From assembly GCA_950295325.1 (NCBI GenBank), contig CATNTY010000022.1, positions 1 to 37,374 of the forward strand: a DNA stretch of 37,374 nt, read 5' to 3'. Below the pieces are notes generated by a model. It was not told the DNA's origin. It worked only from the letters and a program-made list of their open reading frames with translations, and ran no database searches. The stretch's first letter is position 1, and each line of letters begins with the position of its first letter. The position numbers and the translations under genes were made by a program. Source of the stretch: Polytrichum commune. Lineage: Eukaryota; Streptophyta; Polytrichopsida; Polytrichales; Polytrichaceae. This document shows positions 8,841 through 18,863 of this stretch, in pieces.

Positions 8841-10442
8841 AAATACCAACAACTTTATGATAAAAGTCCCAAGAAAATAAATAGAAGAGTCTTCAAAAAC
8901 ACGGAAACTCCCCCACTAGACTGCCTTATAGATAGATTCAACAATATCCTTACAAGCCCAAAGGACACTGCACAACAAATACATGCCCAACAATCCATCA
9001 GTAACAGACCAACTGTCCCAACATGTTATTATCAACCAGATCATACTCAACAATGTGTATGTGGAGTCAGACAATACCCATTGCACGACCTAAATGGATA
9101 TATTATAGAAAAGAGAGGTGAGGCCCTAATCCCCCTACACACATATCTAGACCAAGAAACATATGATATATGCCTCAAAAATTTAGCCACTGGAAAAATC
9201 CCCGGCCTCGATAAAATTCCTAATACCATACTAAAAAACATGCCACCAAGATTCCATACGCTATTATTACTATTTTTCACCCATTGTCACAAACATAAAC
9301 AAATTCCAAAAGCATGGAAAACAAGCCTCACAATATTACTATACAAAAAAAGAAATCCCCACCAACTTACCAACCGTCGACCAATCACACTCGCCAATAC
9401 TATCTATAAATTATTCACTAGTACACTCACAAATATACTCTCCTCATACGGAGAAAAACACCAAATTCTACATGATAGCCAAGAGGGCTTTGGAGCTGAA
9501 AGATGCACCGCCAGACAACTACAAACTATCATCGCAGCACTAGAAGATGCAAGACTTACCAACCAAGATATCTATATCCTATACATAGACTTCAAAAACG
9601 CCTTTGGCTCCATTGATCATGCTCAACTTCTTGCCATTATGAAAGACCTAGGATACCCACAAGATGCCGTAGCACTAGTAGGTAGTATATATTCACAATC
9701 AAATACAACATTCATCGGTGAACACTTCGACAGAACACAACCAATACCCATACAACGAGGAACAATACAAGGCGATACCTTGAGCCCATACCTCTTCATC
9801 ATCTTTCTTGAACCACTTCTTAGATGGCTACAACAAGAAAATAATGGCTATACCTTCAACACCTCTAGTACAAAATTGAGCTCCGCAGCCTACGCCGACG
9901 ACCTCGAGGCCATATCCAACAATATAACATCCCTCCAACACCAACTAAACAAACTAGACAAATATTGTGAATGGGCAGGCATGGACCTCGGAATTCCAAA
10001 ATGTGTCGTCACTGGATGCCCCAATAGATCAAAACTAAGCCCTCAGGCCTTCAAAACACACCTTAGAAATATTAACATAAATTTCCGCAACCAATCCATA
10101 CCTATCCTAAGCCAACATGAGTCTTATGTCTACCTTGGAATCAATCTCGTGCCATCACTGCAATGGAAAATACAAACACACATTACAACAACTAAATTAA
10201 TCAAACAATGCAAATTGCTAACCACATGCCCAGCCACCATGAAACAAAAAATTCAAATGGTAGACACAGTCATAAGAGCCGGTATCGCCTATAGCTTCTA
10301 CGCCGTACCATACTCACTCCCCGCCATCAAAAAATTAGATAAGAGAATAACTGCCCTCCACAAAACCATATGTGGTCTCCCGAAATGCCTATCAAACGCC
10401 GTTACACAACTACCACAAAATATGTTTGGCACCGAAGCCTTC
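8841..10442 (+). pseudogene. LINE reverse transcriptase domain
   Basis: The frame is open from 8841 to the TGA at 10443. Conserved blocks in order are GKIPGLDKIP, NRRPITLANTIYK, EGFGAERCTARQL, YIDFKNAFGSIDH (motif A), QRGTIQGDTLSPYLF (motif B), AAYADD at 9885-9902 (motif C), a following GMDLGIPKC block and VYLGINL. The catalytic aspartates of motifs A and C are present, so this domain is the best preserved part of the copy. It would copy element RNA at a nicked target. The region upstream (8241-8680) is a linker in the same frame. Confidence 0.9.
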
Positions 10443-10445
10443 TGA

Positions 10446-11638
10446 CTAAAAAACGCATATCTAATATGCATAGGTGAACAACTCATCAACGCTCTCAATG
10501 ACAAAGGTAGACTAGGAAGAATATATAATGGCTTAACCAAGCACATACTTGCCAAATATGGCGGCTCACTTACTATACCACGCATAACCCAACACGGCTG
10601 CCTAAGATCACCAATCACAAGAACACTATTTCTACTCAAAACCACTAGTAACGCACACCTTAGAAGCATGCTAGAAAAATTCCCCCTCCTCCCCACACCA
10701 CTAGAAACACAATGGTTGCACCAAGCACAAAATATCCCAACACTAACCCCCACTACCTCCCTAAAATACTTACACAAATTAATACTACAAAACATAACCG
10801 AACTCAAACATATAACACACCCTAATGGCATACAATTAATGACGAATGACGACTTCAAACATTACTATACCTCCCCAACTAAAACAATTAAAGCCGCCCT
10901 AGAACATGCACGCATGCTCTTTTGCGAACTAACATGCCACAATCAATGTCCAAATAATTGCCCAACACACGCCATACCAAATACCCTTAAGAACGCATAC
11001 AAGATACAAGACCACCACATTCACACAAGAACTAGTAGGCATAACCCACACCCCCCGTCACCGCCACAACCGGAGTATCCAAAACCTCCCCCGCATATCC
11101 AAAAAAACCATGCCCAATTTCCAATACATTCTATAATTAATGACCATCCTCACACTTCCAAAGACAAAAACAAAATTACAAAACAATATACATCCTACCT
11201 ATGCCAATGGCAACTTCCAAACGAAACAAATTACAACAAATGGCTACCACAAAGAGACTTACTCCTAGCACGATACTACACCCAAAAACAACACAAACAC
11301 TTCACCAACATCCTACAACTAAACTTTAATGAAAGACAATTGAAAGATACAAGATACATCCCCCCCCCCCACATAACATACCCCTATGTCATATCCACAT
11401 TAATGAATGCAACCCCGACAATGACATCGCATGTACACAACACACCATTCAAAGCCAATATGGCGCATCACATATTTACGACAACGATGGTCGTCACTTA
11501 GTCACCATCCCGGAACAAAGATTACAATGGTTATGGGAACAATACCAAGACGCACTTACCAAAATACACAACTTAGAACCCCCCATACAAACATTTGAAA
11601 AAGAAGTAGTCTGTTTATACCAAAGGTACAAATACAGA
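10446..11638 (+). pseudogene. LINE ORF2 linker between RT and RNase H
   Basis: The frame continues after the TGA at 10443 with protein-like sequence up to an 11-C tract at 11360-11370. Beyond it, meaningful sequence (NECNPDND, YGASHIYDNDGRH) is in the other frame that leads into the RNase H block. Slippage in the C tract is the simplest explanation. A short Cys-rich stretch (CELTCHNQCPNNC) occurs near 10920-10960. No catalytic motif was recognised. Confidence 0.6.
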
Positions 11639-13834
11639 ATGCCCAAAAATGACCCCCTCAAACTCGCACAATACACCCTCCCAAATGCCATCATTGAAAA
11701 CCTCATCAACTCCTTCCACATCACCCACTCCTACTTCTCGTCACCTGTAACATGCCCTACCACGCTAAAACAATTTTTCTCCCCATACCCCCGAGATAAA
11801 GTATTCGGATCAATAGGAACAACATTCCAACATAAATGGGTAGGGAACGGGTATGCCCACCCACACACAGAAGCAGACACACAACAAGCCCTACATTGGG
11901 CAAGACTTGCAGCCCAAAATAACCCAGATACAATCACAATCCTCATAACAACCGACCCAAATTGGTACCACAACCTTCAGCCACACGTAGGCCCTTTTCC
12001 AGATTCACACGTCATCACACACTTCAAGGCGGACACCATTATATACGCTGAAACCACCATACCACCGGAACTACGAATTGAACCACGCACCGAAAGCCGT
12101 GACATTCGCATACTATGTATACACCACAAAACCACGTCAATCGGCCCGAGAAATTACGCACACCAAATGGGCACTATTGGCAAAACCTTACAGATACCCA
12201 CTATATTTAACACAACGGCGCCACCCACACCAATAAATACTCTAGTAAACCGTAGCAAGAAATGGTCCCAACTCATATACCCTCCCCCACCTACGACCCA
12301 AGCTATTCATGTCCCCATCATCACAAATCAAGACATATGCCTTCCCCTCAAATATCAACCACAGTTCTGTTATTACACAGATGGATCATTCATCCCACCC
12401 AAAGAAACAACCCAAGGACATTGGAAACGAGAAAAAGCAGGATATGGCATATATAACCCTTTCAAAAACCTCCAAATTATAGAAAGACTACCCGGACTCC
12501 AAAATATACTAAGAGCCGAACTAATGGCTATACACCATACCCTCCGCCTCCTCACTACCACATATCGAAATGAACCGGCACACATCTTCACAGATTGTCT
12601 TAATGTGCTATACTTATTAAACACACAAATAAAACATCCAACCCTACATAATAGCCACCCGGACAAAAAGATACTCGAATCTATAATCGAGATGTTGCAA
12701 TCCCGCTCACAAACCACCACACTCCATAAAGTCAAAGCTCACACAAACATTAGTGGTAACGAACAAGCGGACAAATTAGCCAAAATGGGTTGTGAACTCG
12801 AACATAGAGATGCCACAATCACATATGAACATGCACACCCCACGCCATACTACCTACAGAAAGATTGGTGGCACTCAATGCAAGAAACACCAGATAAAGG
12901 CCCCATCCGACACCTTGGTAAATACATCGCTAAACATGACAAAAAATATAACTTATCCATCATAGCAATCCAAACACATCAACTACACAAGTGGCTAGAC
13001 AACAAAGATATTGACAAAGCACTATCAAACGACTTTTGGAACAACCCGATTATCACAGATAAACAAAAAACATGCCTTGTCAAATTTAGAACCGGACAAT
13101 ACATGGGACATGCTAGAAAACAACTCTTCTTCGGAAGAAATGCATACCCCTCACATACGTGCTCCATATGCAACGCACAAGAAGCAGACACATGGTTACA
13201 TGTGCTCCTCAAATGTAAACAACAACACATACACGCACTAATAACCAAAAGACATAACAAAGCCGTATGGGAAATACGCAAACTTCTCATCTCAAACAAA
13301 AAGACAAGATACTACACACTCATGAATGCAGGTACATATAATGAGCTCCCCCAAGAAAACACAGTACCATCGTGGTTACTCCCATGCACATGTACCACCC
13401 AAAGATGTCACTGCAACGCTAGGCTCAAACCTGACATATTATGCATACTAGGACACCCATATCAATCCCCACCACTAGAAGCACCCACACCGGAAATTAC
13501 AGTTCAATTTATAGAATTCACATACTGTAATGACAGATTCTCCACTGAAACCATAAATCAAAAAATTACAAAATATCAACCACTCATAAATAATATTATC
13601 GCAAAAGGTTGGAATGTAGCCCCACTTATTGTATTAGCATCTAGTGCTAGAGCCACAACTCACATCCCCTCAATGAACGAACTCGAAACAAAGCTTAAAC
13701 TTCCTACACCACAAATTAGGAACACATTCAAACAACTCAACATAATTGCCATACAATATGCACATTCAATATTAATCCACAAAAGACGAATAGAAAATAG
13801 ACAACCCATCACAGATTTACAAAACCATAATTAA
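11639..13834 (+). pseudogene. LINE ORF2 C-terminal part: RNase H, CCHC motif and restriction-like endonuclease
   Basis: This 731-codon open stretch belongs to the decayed ORF2. RNase H residues are visible: D248 in YYTDGS, E294 in RAELMAI, D319 in FTDC and H368/D378 in VKAHTNISGNEQAD. A C508-x2-C511-x9-H521-x4-C526 motif resembles the CCHC found before the endonuclease of R2-type elements. A restriction-like endonuclease follows: KPD (597-599), E626 in FIEFTY, and K642/K645 in QKITKY, in the order PD...E...K. RNase H would remove the RNA template; the second endonuclease could also cut target DNA. RNase H is certain; the endonuclease call rests on motif order. Confidence 0.75.
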
Positions 13835-14372
13835 AATTAGAGAGGGGTAGTGGTCAGACCACTAGTTATTAAGATACCACCTATAGCTCAGAAAGGCGGG
13901 GAATAGCTGGCTGGTTGGCATAACTTTCCTGCCTATGATTAACTCACTTGCAGCACCAAGTCAAAGTGTATTACACTAACACGCTCAGACAGATTCAACG
14001 CGAATCGAACCCGGACCGTATTAATATAACACACATGTCCTTACCCAACCAACCTTGGAACCATGACTTGGCGACCAACTATACAACCAACCAACACTTA
14101 TACTCCAAACAAATATGCACGCTTCCCGTCTAAACAAAGTAACAGGACTCACAAAACTATAATTAAAAAATTATGAACCCAACACACACACCCCCCCCCC
14201 ACGGTTAATCCGTAAAACCTCTAGTTACTAACATAGTGTCTACTCCCTGAAAGGGGTGAAGTAGTATTTCATCCAAAGCCACTACCGTGAGGTATGGCCA
14301 CGGATGTCCTACGAACAGACACTTTATTCACTCCGCCCCCCCCCCTAGGCGGGACCGGAGTTCTTCTTCTTC
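13835..14372 (+). other. LINE copy R 3' untranslated region and (TTC)n tail
   Basis: This is non-coding sequence between the ORF2 stop and the target-site duplication. It holds a hairpin at about 13849-13867 (TAGTGGTC/GACCACTA), two 10-base C tracts (14191-14200, 14336-14345), and a minus-strand tRNA-like promoter block (next entry). Its last bases are TTCTTCTTCTTC, taken as the element tail because the target duplication follows directly. Confidence 0.6.
13985..14075 (-). other. tRNA-like (SINE-head-like) pol III promoter block
   Basis: On the minus strand, a TGGTTGGGTAAGG block (A-box-like) is followed about 40 bases later by GGTCCGGGTTCGATTC, which contains a perfect B box (GGTTCGATTC). 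No full cloverleaf with a matching acceptor stem is evident, so this is not a functional tRNA gene. It may be an antisense SINE in the LINE 3' region or a tRNA-like part of the LINE itself. Confidence 0.45.
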
Positions 14373-14386
14373 TGACAAAGTTTTTG
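14373..14386. repeat. Target-site duplication, right copy (14 bp)
   Basis: Identical to 6172-6185. From here the sequence continues uninterrupted into GCAAGTTTTTCTC, as in the unoccupied repeat at 31924. Confidence 0.85.
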
Positions 14387-14520
14387 CAAGTTTTTCTCTT
14401 TTGACACGCAAAAACTTGCACAAAAAAAAAGGCACGTCAATTGACACGTACAATCTAGAAATTGACACGTACTGTGTGACTTGTGAAGAAAAAAACCACA
14501 CGTCAATTGACACACTAGAA
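14373..14520 (+). repeat. hAT-associated repeat, copy 1 (about 150 bp)
   Basis: Aligns nearly base for base with 31924-32071, ending in CACACTAGAAAT in both. It contains a GCAAGTTTTT/AAAAACTTGC hairpin (about 14385-14418) and several TCAATTGACACG units. In both places it lies 5' of hAT transposase sequence, so it is probably a subterminal region or intron of the same element family. Confidence 0.75.
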
Positions 14521-14883
14521 ATTGAAATGACACGTATCACTTGAGTACTATAAAGTGCAGCTCAAGTATCCGGAAAACATAACCCATAACAACTGGTAGG
14601 AGAACTTCCTACACTCACTCACATACTTAAGTTCAACTTTGCTCTTGCAATTTCCTTTGTAACCGGGAGCTAAGACGGTGATCGGAGAACGAGACTAACT
14701 AGGAACATGGCGAGGCAAATGTTTGTATCACCGTGGTGCTTGCACATCCTCCACTCCATATGAGTTTTTTCTTGCTTCCAACCAATGTGAGTTTTTCTTG
14801 CTTTCAACCAAAATTGTTTTGAGCAATTCCCTTTGAATCGCAAAGCTCCCTTGTTGAAAGCATCTGAATCCCTTTGAGCTTTC

Positions 14884-15679
14884 TTGGAGCTGGAGAGGCT
14901 TCTTATTGCAAAAATGATGCAGAAGTGGCACGAAGATCAGCGCCTGCTTTCGGTTAGGATTTTATCCGGGAATGTACCTATGTTTGGTCGTACAAGCAAG
15001 AATTTGGGAAAATTCTTGAGGGAATCTGCAAAAAATCTTCAATTGAGTTATGAAAATAATAAAGGAGATCGTATTATTTATGCATTGGCAACCGATGGGC
15101 CCAATGAACTACAACAATGCGTATTGTTGGGTGCATCTTATGTGCAAAGAGTTGTTCATGCTTTGAACGATCGTTTCCCAGACCTTCCAATATTCAATGC
15201 GGCCAAACTTTTCAGCCCTTGTAATTATCCAAGCGATGATAGTCACCAAATCACAAATACCGAATTGTGGCTCGAAAGGATATTGTTGAAGTTTCAATAC
15301 ACTGAAGAAGAGAGTGACATGTGTAAGGGAGAACTTTTGGAATTTACAGAAACACTTCGACATGAGTGTGAGAACAAAACGATATTTGTGGCTTGACGCA
15401 TATGTGGTAGCAATTTGGAATGGCACACAAATTGGCCTAAACTTATGCAACTTTGGCAAAAAAATTATACTCATTCCATCAAGTATAGCTATTTGTGAGA
15501 GAGGATTTTCCAAACAAAATGCAATCAAAAGCCACTTGTGCAATAGGTTGAACTTGAAGACCCTTGATGCTCTTATGTGGGTTTCTCTTTGTGGGCTTGA
15601 AGTGGATGCAATGGATTGGGCTACCACCTTCAACATTTGGAGAAGCATGCGAGACCGAAGGATACTTATGCTCGATTGA
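14884..15679 (+). pseudogene. hAT transposase relic 1 (C-terminal part)
   Basis: The frame at 14884-15396 continues, after a frameshift near 15370, into the frame ending at 15679. The second half contains SSIAICERGFSKQN followed by KSHL and NLKTLDALMWV, the signature of the hAT dimerisation region (the SxxxCERxFS block). The first half shares RFPDLPIFNAAKLFSP with relic 2 at 32114 (RFPDLKLFNASKLFSP). Amino-terminal BED-finger and catalytic parts are not seen. It is separated from its upstream sequence by the LINE insertion. Flanking 14521-14883 has no clear frame and includes a short direct duplication (GAGTTTTTTCTTGCTT). Confidence 0.75.
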
Positions 15680-16638
15680 TAGTTTTTTTTTGTTACAAAT
15701 CAAGTTTGTTTTTTATTATTCAAAATATTAGTTTTCTAAAATATTGTGTAAGCCAAAAATTGAGGTGACATTTTGGAATAAAATGTAGATGTCATTTGAC
15801 ATTCATTTTTGTTTTTGAAAACGTCACGTGACACTTTGGATTTGAGGTTGAACGTCACATGAAATTTGTCAAACATACACACTGCAAGTACATAACTCCA
15901 TTACCCTGCACATGTTTAATTGAAAGTGATTCAAATTTATATGCTAACTTTGAGAAGTTCTGCCTCCCCTTCAGGTGGATTTGTTCTCTTTGATTTTGAT
16001 TCATTCTTGACTCTGGTTGTTACGTAGTGCATGAAACTAAATACCATAAATGGTGTAGTGTTAAGAGGAATATTCCTATGGTACACAGTGGACTACAACT
16101 TGACTAAAGTGTACAAAAATGCTCAAGAATATCCTCCTCTTATATTCTAAAATGTAACACATGACACTCGTCCTAAGTATGCTCAATAACATCATCTCAA
16201 GTATCCCAATATGCTTCACTAAACGTCATAACGTAGATAAATTTTCACTTTATGAAGTTGCTTATGTTGGTGAATAGTGTCATATTGGCAATCAACAAAT
16301 GTGGCACTTTGAGACCTCTTAACGTCTAGTTAGGCCCTTCACAAATACCATAAATGGTGTAGCGTACCTAGTAGATTATGAACAAGCATATAAAGAATCA
16401 AATGTTTATGGACTACCTGAGTCGTTCAAACTTTATGAAATCAAACACTCTCTACTCATGCACTTTTTTTTTTGTCACTAGGTCTATTTGACAATGTTAT
16501 GCTACATGAGAAGTTGTGATAATCCACATTTTCAATGCCAAGCTTCAAATGCACATCCCTAGTGCAGGAGTAACTTACAAAACTCACACAATTTACACTT
16601 TGCAACTTATTATACTACAACTTGTCCACTTAATACTA
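15680..16638. other. Non-coding region with a 324-bp repeat-flanked element
   Basis: No gene was seen. A 20-bp sequence, AAATACCATAAATGGTGTAG, occurs at 16039-16058 and again, in direct orientation, at 16343-16362. It is itself nearly palindromic (ACCAT/ATGGT). Just inside lie GTTAAGAGG and its inverse CCTCTTAAC, so 16039-16362 is probably a small element with hairpin ends. Confidence 0.45.
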
Positions 16639-17132
16639 CACTAAATACGGTATTTAGTGTCACTTAGTATTTAGAATTACACAATGCTATATCTATTGAC
16701 TGTAACCCTCATGATTCACCAACAAATGTGAATCTGGTAGTTTGGATAGTATAGAACATTAACAACTTTACTTGATAATAAATCACAACAATAGTCAAAA
16801 GATATGAAACTGTGTACATCCTCGGGGGGTGCACTGTATATTATGTTTGAGAACCACGTGCATTCATGACCCCTCCTAAAAACCCCCTAGTATACGAGAG
16901 GTTATATGTCTAGATACCTTTGTGTACATATGTATTCCGTTTTAAATATATGTTTAATGTAAGTATACGTGAATATTTTTCAGTTCTAAAATATTTTAAT
17001 GTGTTTATTGTATGTATACGTAATATGGCAAGGTCCAAATCAATACCTCTCGTGTGCTCGTACAAGTTTAGTACAGTGCACCCCCCGAGTGTGAATCCAA
17101 ACAATAAGTGACACTCAATATCATATTGAGTG
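16639..17132. mobile_element. MITE, palindromic CACTA-end family, copy B (with nested element)
   Basis: The left end reads TA then CACTAAATA-CGG-TATTTAGTG, a self-complementary terminus, followed by TCACTT...GAATTACACAATGCTATA. The right end is a diverged inverse (GTGACACTCAATATCATATTGAGTG). The internal text matches copy A (25138-25343). It is split by a 269-bp element at 16821-17089. Confidence 0.7.
16821..17089. mobile_element. CTCGGGGG-ended MITE 1, nested in MITE copy B
   Basis: It has an 18-bp perfect terminal inverted repeat, CTCGGGGGGTGCACTGTA. Flanking 8-mers TGTACATC and TGTGAATC agree at six of eight positions, suggesting an old 8-bp duplication. Removing it restores the right part of MITE copy B (GTGTGAATCCAAA, as GTGTAAATCCAAA in copy A). 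A second element with the same tip is at 32673-33024. Confidence 0.65.
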
Positions 17133-18259
17133 GAGTATTTGACTTGTGCATTTTTTACACCACTGACCACCTAAAGGGGAGTAAGGTACAGTAAGTCACC
17201 GTTTGGCGGCCTGTCGAATTCTAAAAGTAGAAATTCAACACCTCAAATATTAACTGTAAATAGTTGGATGCAACGCGACAAATACTGAAGCCCATTTCAA
17301 GAAACTCTTGCATCACTTCATTCAATTGCGTAACTTACAGAATTAAAAATTTATGCCAGCAACCAGATTCTGGGATGAGCCATTCAAATGATTCGTAATT
17401 GACAGTCATAACTACAGTATCGTGCTATTCTTGTTCTTGACAGAAATTGGAAATTAATGTTAATATTAATTTACACAAAATGCAACCAGGTGAAGGACTG
17501 TGCTTGAGTGGGGTTGAGCCTGAGACTGGTGAGATACACAAGTAGCCACAAACAATGAACTGCTTGAGTTTTGTCAAGAAATAACCGGTTCAGATTCAAG
17601 ACCTCAGGAAAGTCACTGATCCATTTAGAGGAATGTTGCAGAATATTCCTAAATTTTAATAAAAAATAAAAACCCAAAAGATGTCAACATGTGACTGGTT
17701 GATCTTGGAAGCACTAGGATCTCAACTGATCGATTAACCCAACAAGTTTCCTGGGCACTGATCTAAACGAGCTGCTCGGGGCCAAATGCCCACCGCTGGT
17801 GGGAGAAGAAGTCCGCAAGGAAGTTGGTAAAGTGAAAGTTGATAAATCTCAACCTTCATACCGAGTAATCAAGTAAGACTTGCATACCTTATGTCACCGA
17901 TTAATTGGCTGAAATTGCATACATGTTGTCTGCCTTACACATCCATCCCATCTTACACAGAAAGACCACAAGCGAGCCACCTCAGTCCACCAAACCAGCA
18001 GTTTGGGCGGAGAAACTTCCAGATCTAGGTGATAAGTTCTAGTTAACTATAGTTGTTCTTGAAGTTATTAATTATGGCCTCAAGGGTTCCTTCCCAAGTG
18101 GCGAAGGAAAGGTTCTATAATTTATGTAGGATGTACCAGGCCATACTGCTCTACATTTTCAATCATGTAGTCACATGTAATCTCAAGATACCTCAACTCA
18201 TCTGAATGTTCCAAACGAGGGAAGAATTGGAATGCTTCTTAAGTCCATTATGTGATTAA
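17133..18259. other. Non-coding region containing dispersed repeat copy 2
   Basis: No gene was seen. Repeat copy 2 occupies 17557-17760; the rest shows no recognisable structure. Confidence 0.45.
17557..17760. repeat. Dispersed repeat, copy 2
   Basis: Same landmarks as 2519-2708: AACTGCTTGAGTT, AAGAAATAACCGGTT, TTTAGAGGAAT, CAACATGT, GCACTAGGATCTC and CCTGGGCACTG. It is uninterrupted, so it serves as an empty site for MITE copy E (CACTAGG at 17712-17718). Confidence 0.7.
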
Positions 18260-18860
18260 GGGCAGCTTCACACTATGGCCATTCAAGTCGAGAGGCCGTG
18301 GGATTGAGTGGCCAAACTTTGTTGAGTGCAATGAAATGGGCTGAAAATAGTCAATAAAATGTACGATTTGGAGCCTTTCGGCCGGGCATAGTGTGAAGCC
18401 TCCCAAGGCCAAGCCCAAAGTCCAAACCTTTGGCCATGAACTCCCACAGCCACTCAACTTGGATGGCCATAGTCTGAAGCCTCCAAAAGTCAAGCCAAAG
18501 TTCAAAGGAAGAAGGAGCATCCCACTTTATTCCTTGCCCAAAACAACCCCTTCAATCTAATAGCCAAGATCTTGTCATTTTTTAAAAGAAAATTTAATAA
18601 TGTTATTTTATTTTATTATGAAGAAAAATGAATGGCCTCTCGACCATAGTTTGGATTTTCATTCCTGTCCAACCCAAACTTCCTTTGAGAGTCCCTTGCC
18701 TTGGTAAAAAAGTACTGCCATGTAAGCATTTTAAATTGTGACGGCCTTTGGACTTTGGCCTCTAGTGTGAAGGGTCGAGAGGCCCAATTCTTGGTTTCTT
18801 GCAATTCAATTGGTGGTAATCCATGGCCTCTCCACCTTCGGCCATAGTGCAAAGCGGCCC
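18260..18860. mobile_element. PIF/Harbinger (Tourist-like) MITE, 601 bp
   Basis: The left end GGGCAGCTTCACACTATGGCC pairs with a right end whose inverse is GGGCCGCTTTGCACTATGGCC; GAGAGGCC follows inside both. The element is flanked by TAA on each side (18257-18259, 18861-18863), the three-base duplication typical of PIF/Harbinger. Internal copies of CATAGT-TGAAGCCTCC suggest a composite. No transposase is encoded. Confidence 0.65.
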
Positions 18861-18863
18861 TAA

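Larger units (their letters stand above)
6186..13834 (+). pseudogene. LINE ORF2 polyprotein (decayed): 2A motifs - EN - RT - RNase H - CCHC - RLE
   Basis: One frame (that of position 6186) carries most of the protein to about 11359. It is interrupted by stops at 6375, 7101, 7122, 7515, 8238, 8679 and 10443. Between about 8640 and 8840 the frame slips and returns. At an 11-C tract (11360-11370) it shifts to the frame that then stays open to 13834. Protein similarity resumes on both sides of each stop; for example, 8238 directly follows the endonuclease SDHLP motif and the protein goes on. The architecture, with apurinic-type and restriction-like endonucleases in one protein together with RNase H, is that of Dualen/RandI elements, described from Chlamydomonas. 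The clade assignment rests on domain order rather than a tree. Confidence 0.75.
6186..14372 (+). mobile_element. LINE, Dualen/RandI-like, 5'-truncated decayed copy R (8187 bp)
   Basis: This non-LTR element is bounded by a 14-bp duplication and ends in a (TTC)n tail at 14361-14372. Homology to copy L starts within the first codons, so the 5' truncation removed ORF1 and the first part of ORF2. ORF2 domains in order are three 2A-like motifs, endonuclease, reverse transcriptase, RNase H, CCHC motif and restriction-like endonuclease. Most of it stays in one frame, broken by several stops and at least three frameshifts, so it is not functional. The coding strand is C/A-rich with very little G. A 3' untranslated region of about 540 bases follows the last stop. 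Confidence 0.85.

Noticed and set aside
13985-14075. Functional tRNA gene
   Set aside because: The B box is perfect, but no pairing acceptor stem or convincing anticodon arm was found, so it is reported only as tRNA-like.
14344-14540. Minus-strand small proteins around 14328-14544 and 31846-32170
   Set aside because: They are translations of the hAT-associated non-coding repeat, with hairpins and A-rich runs rather than protein-like content.
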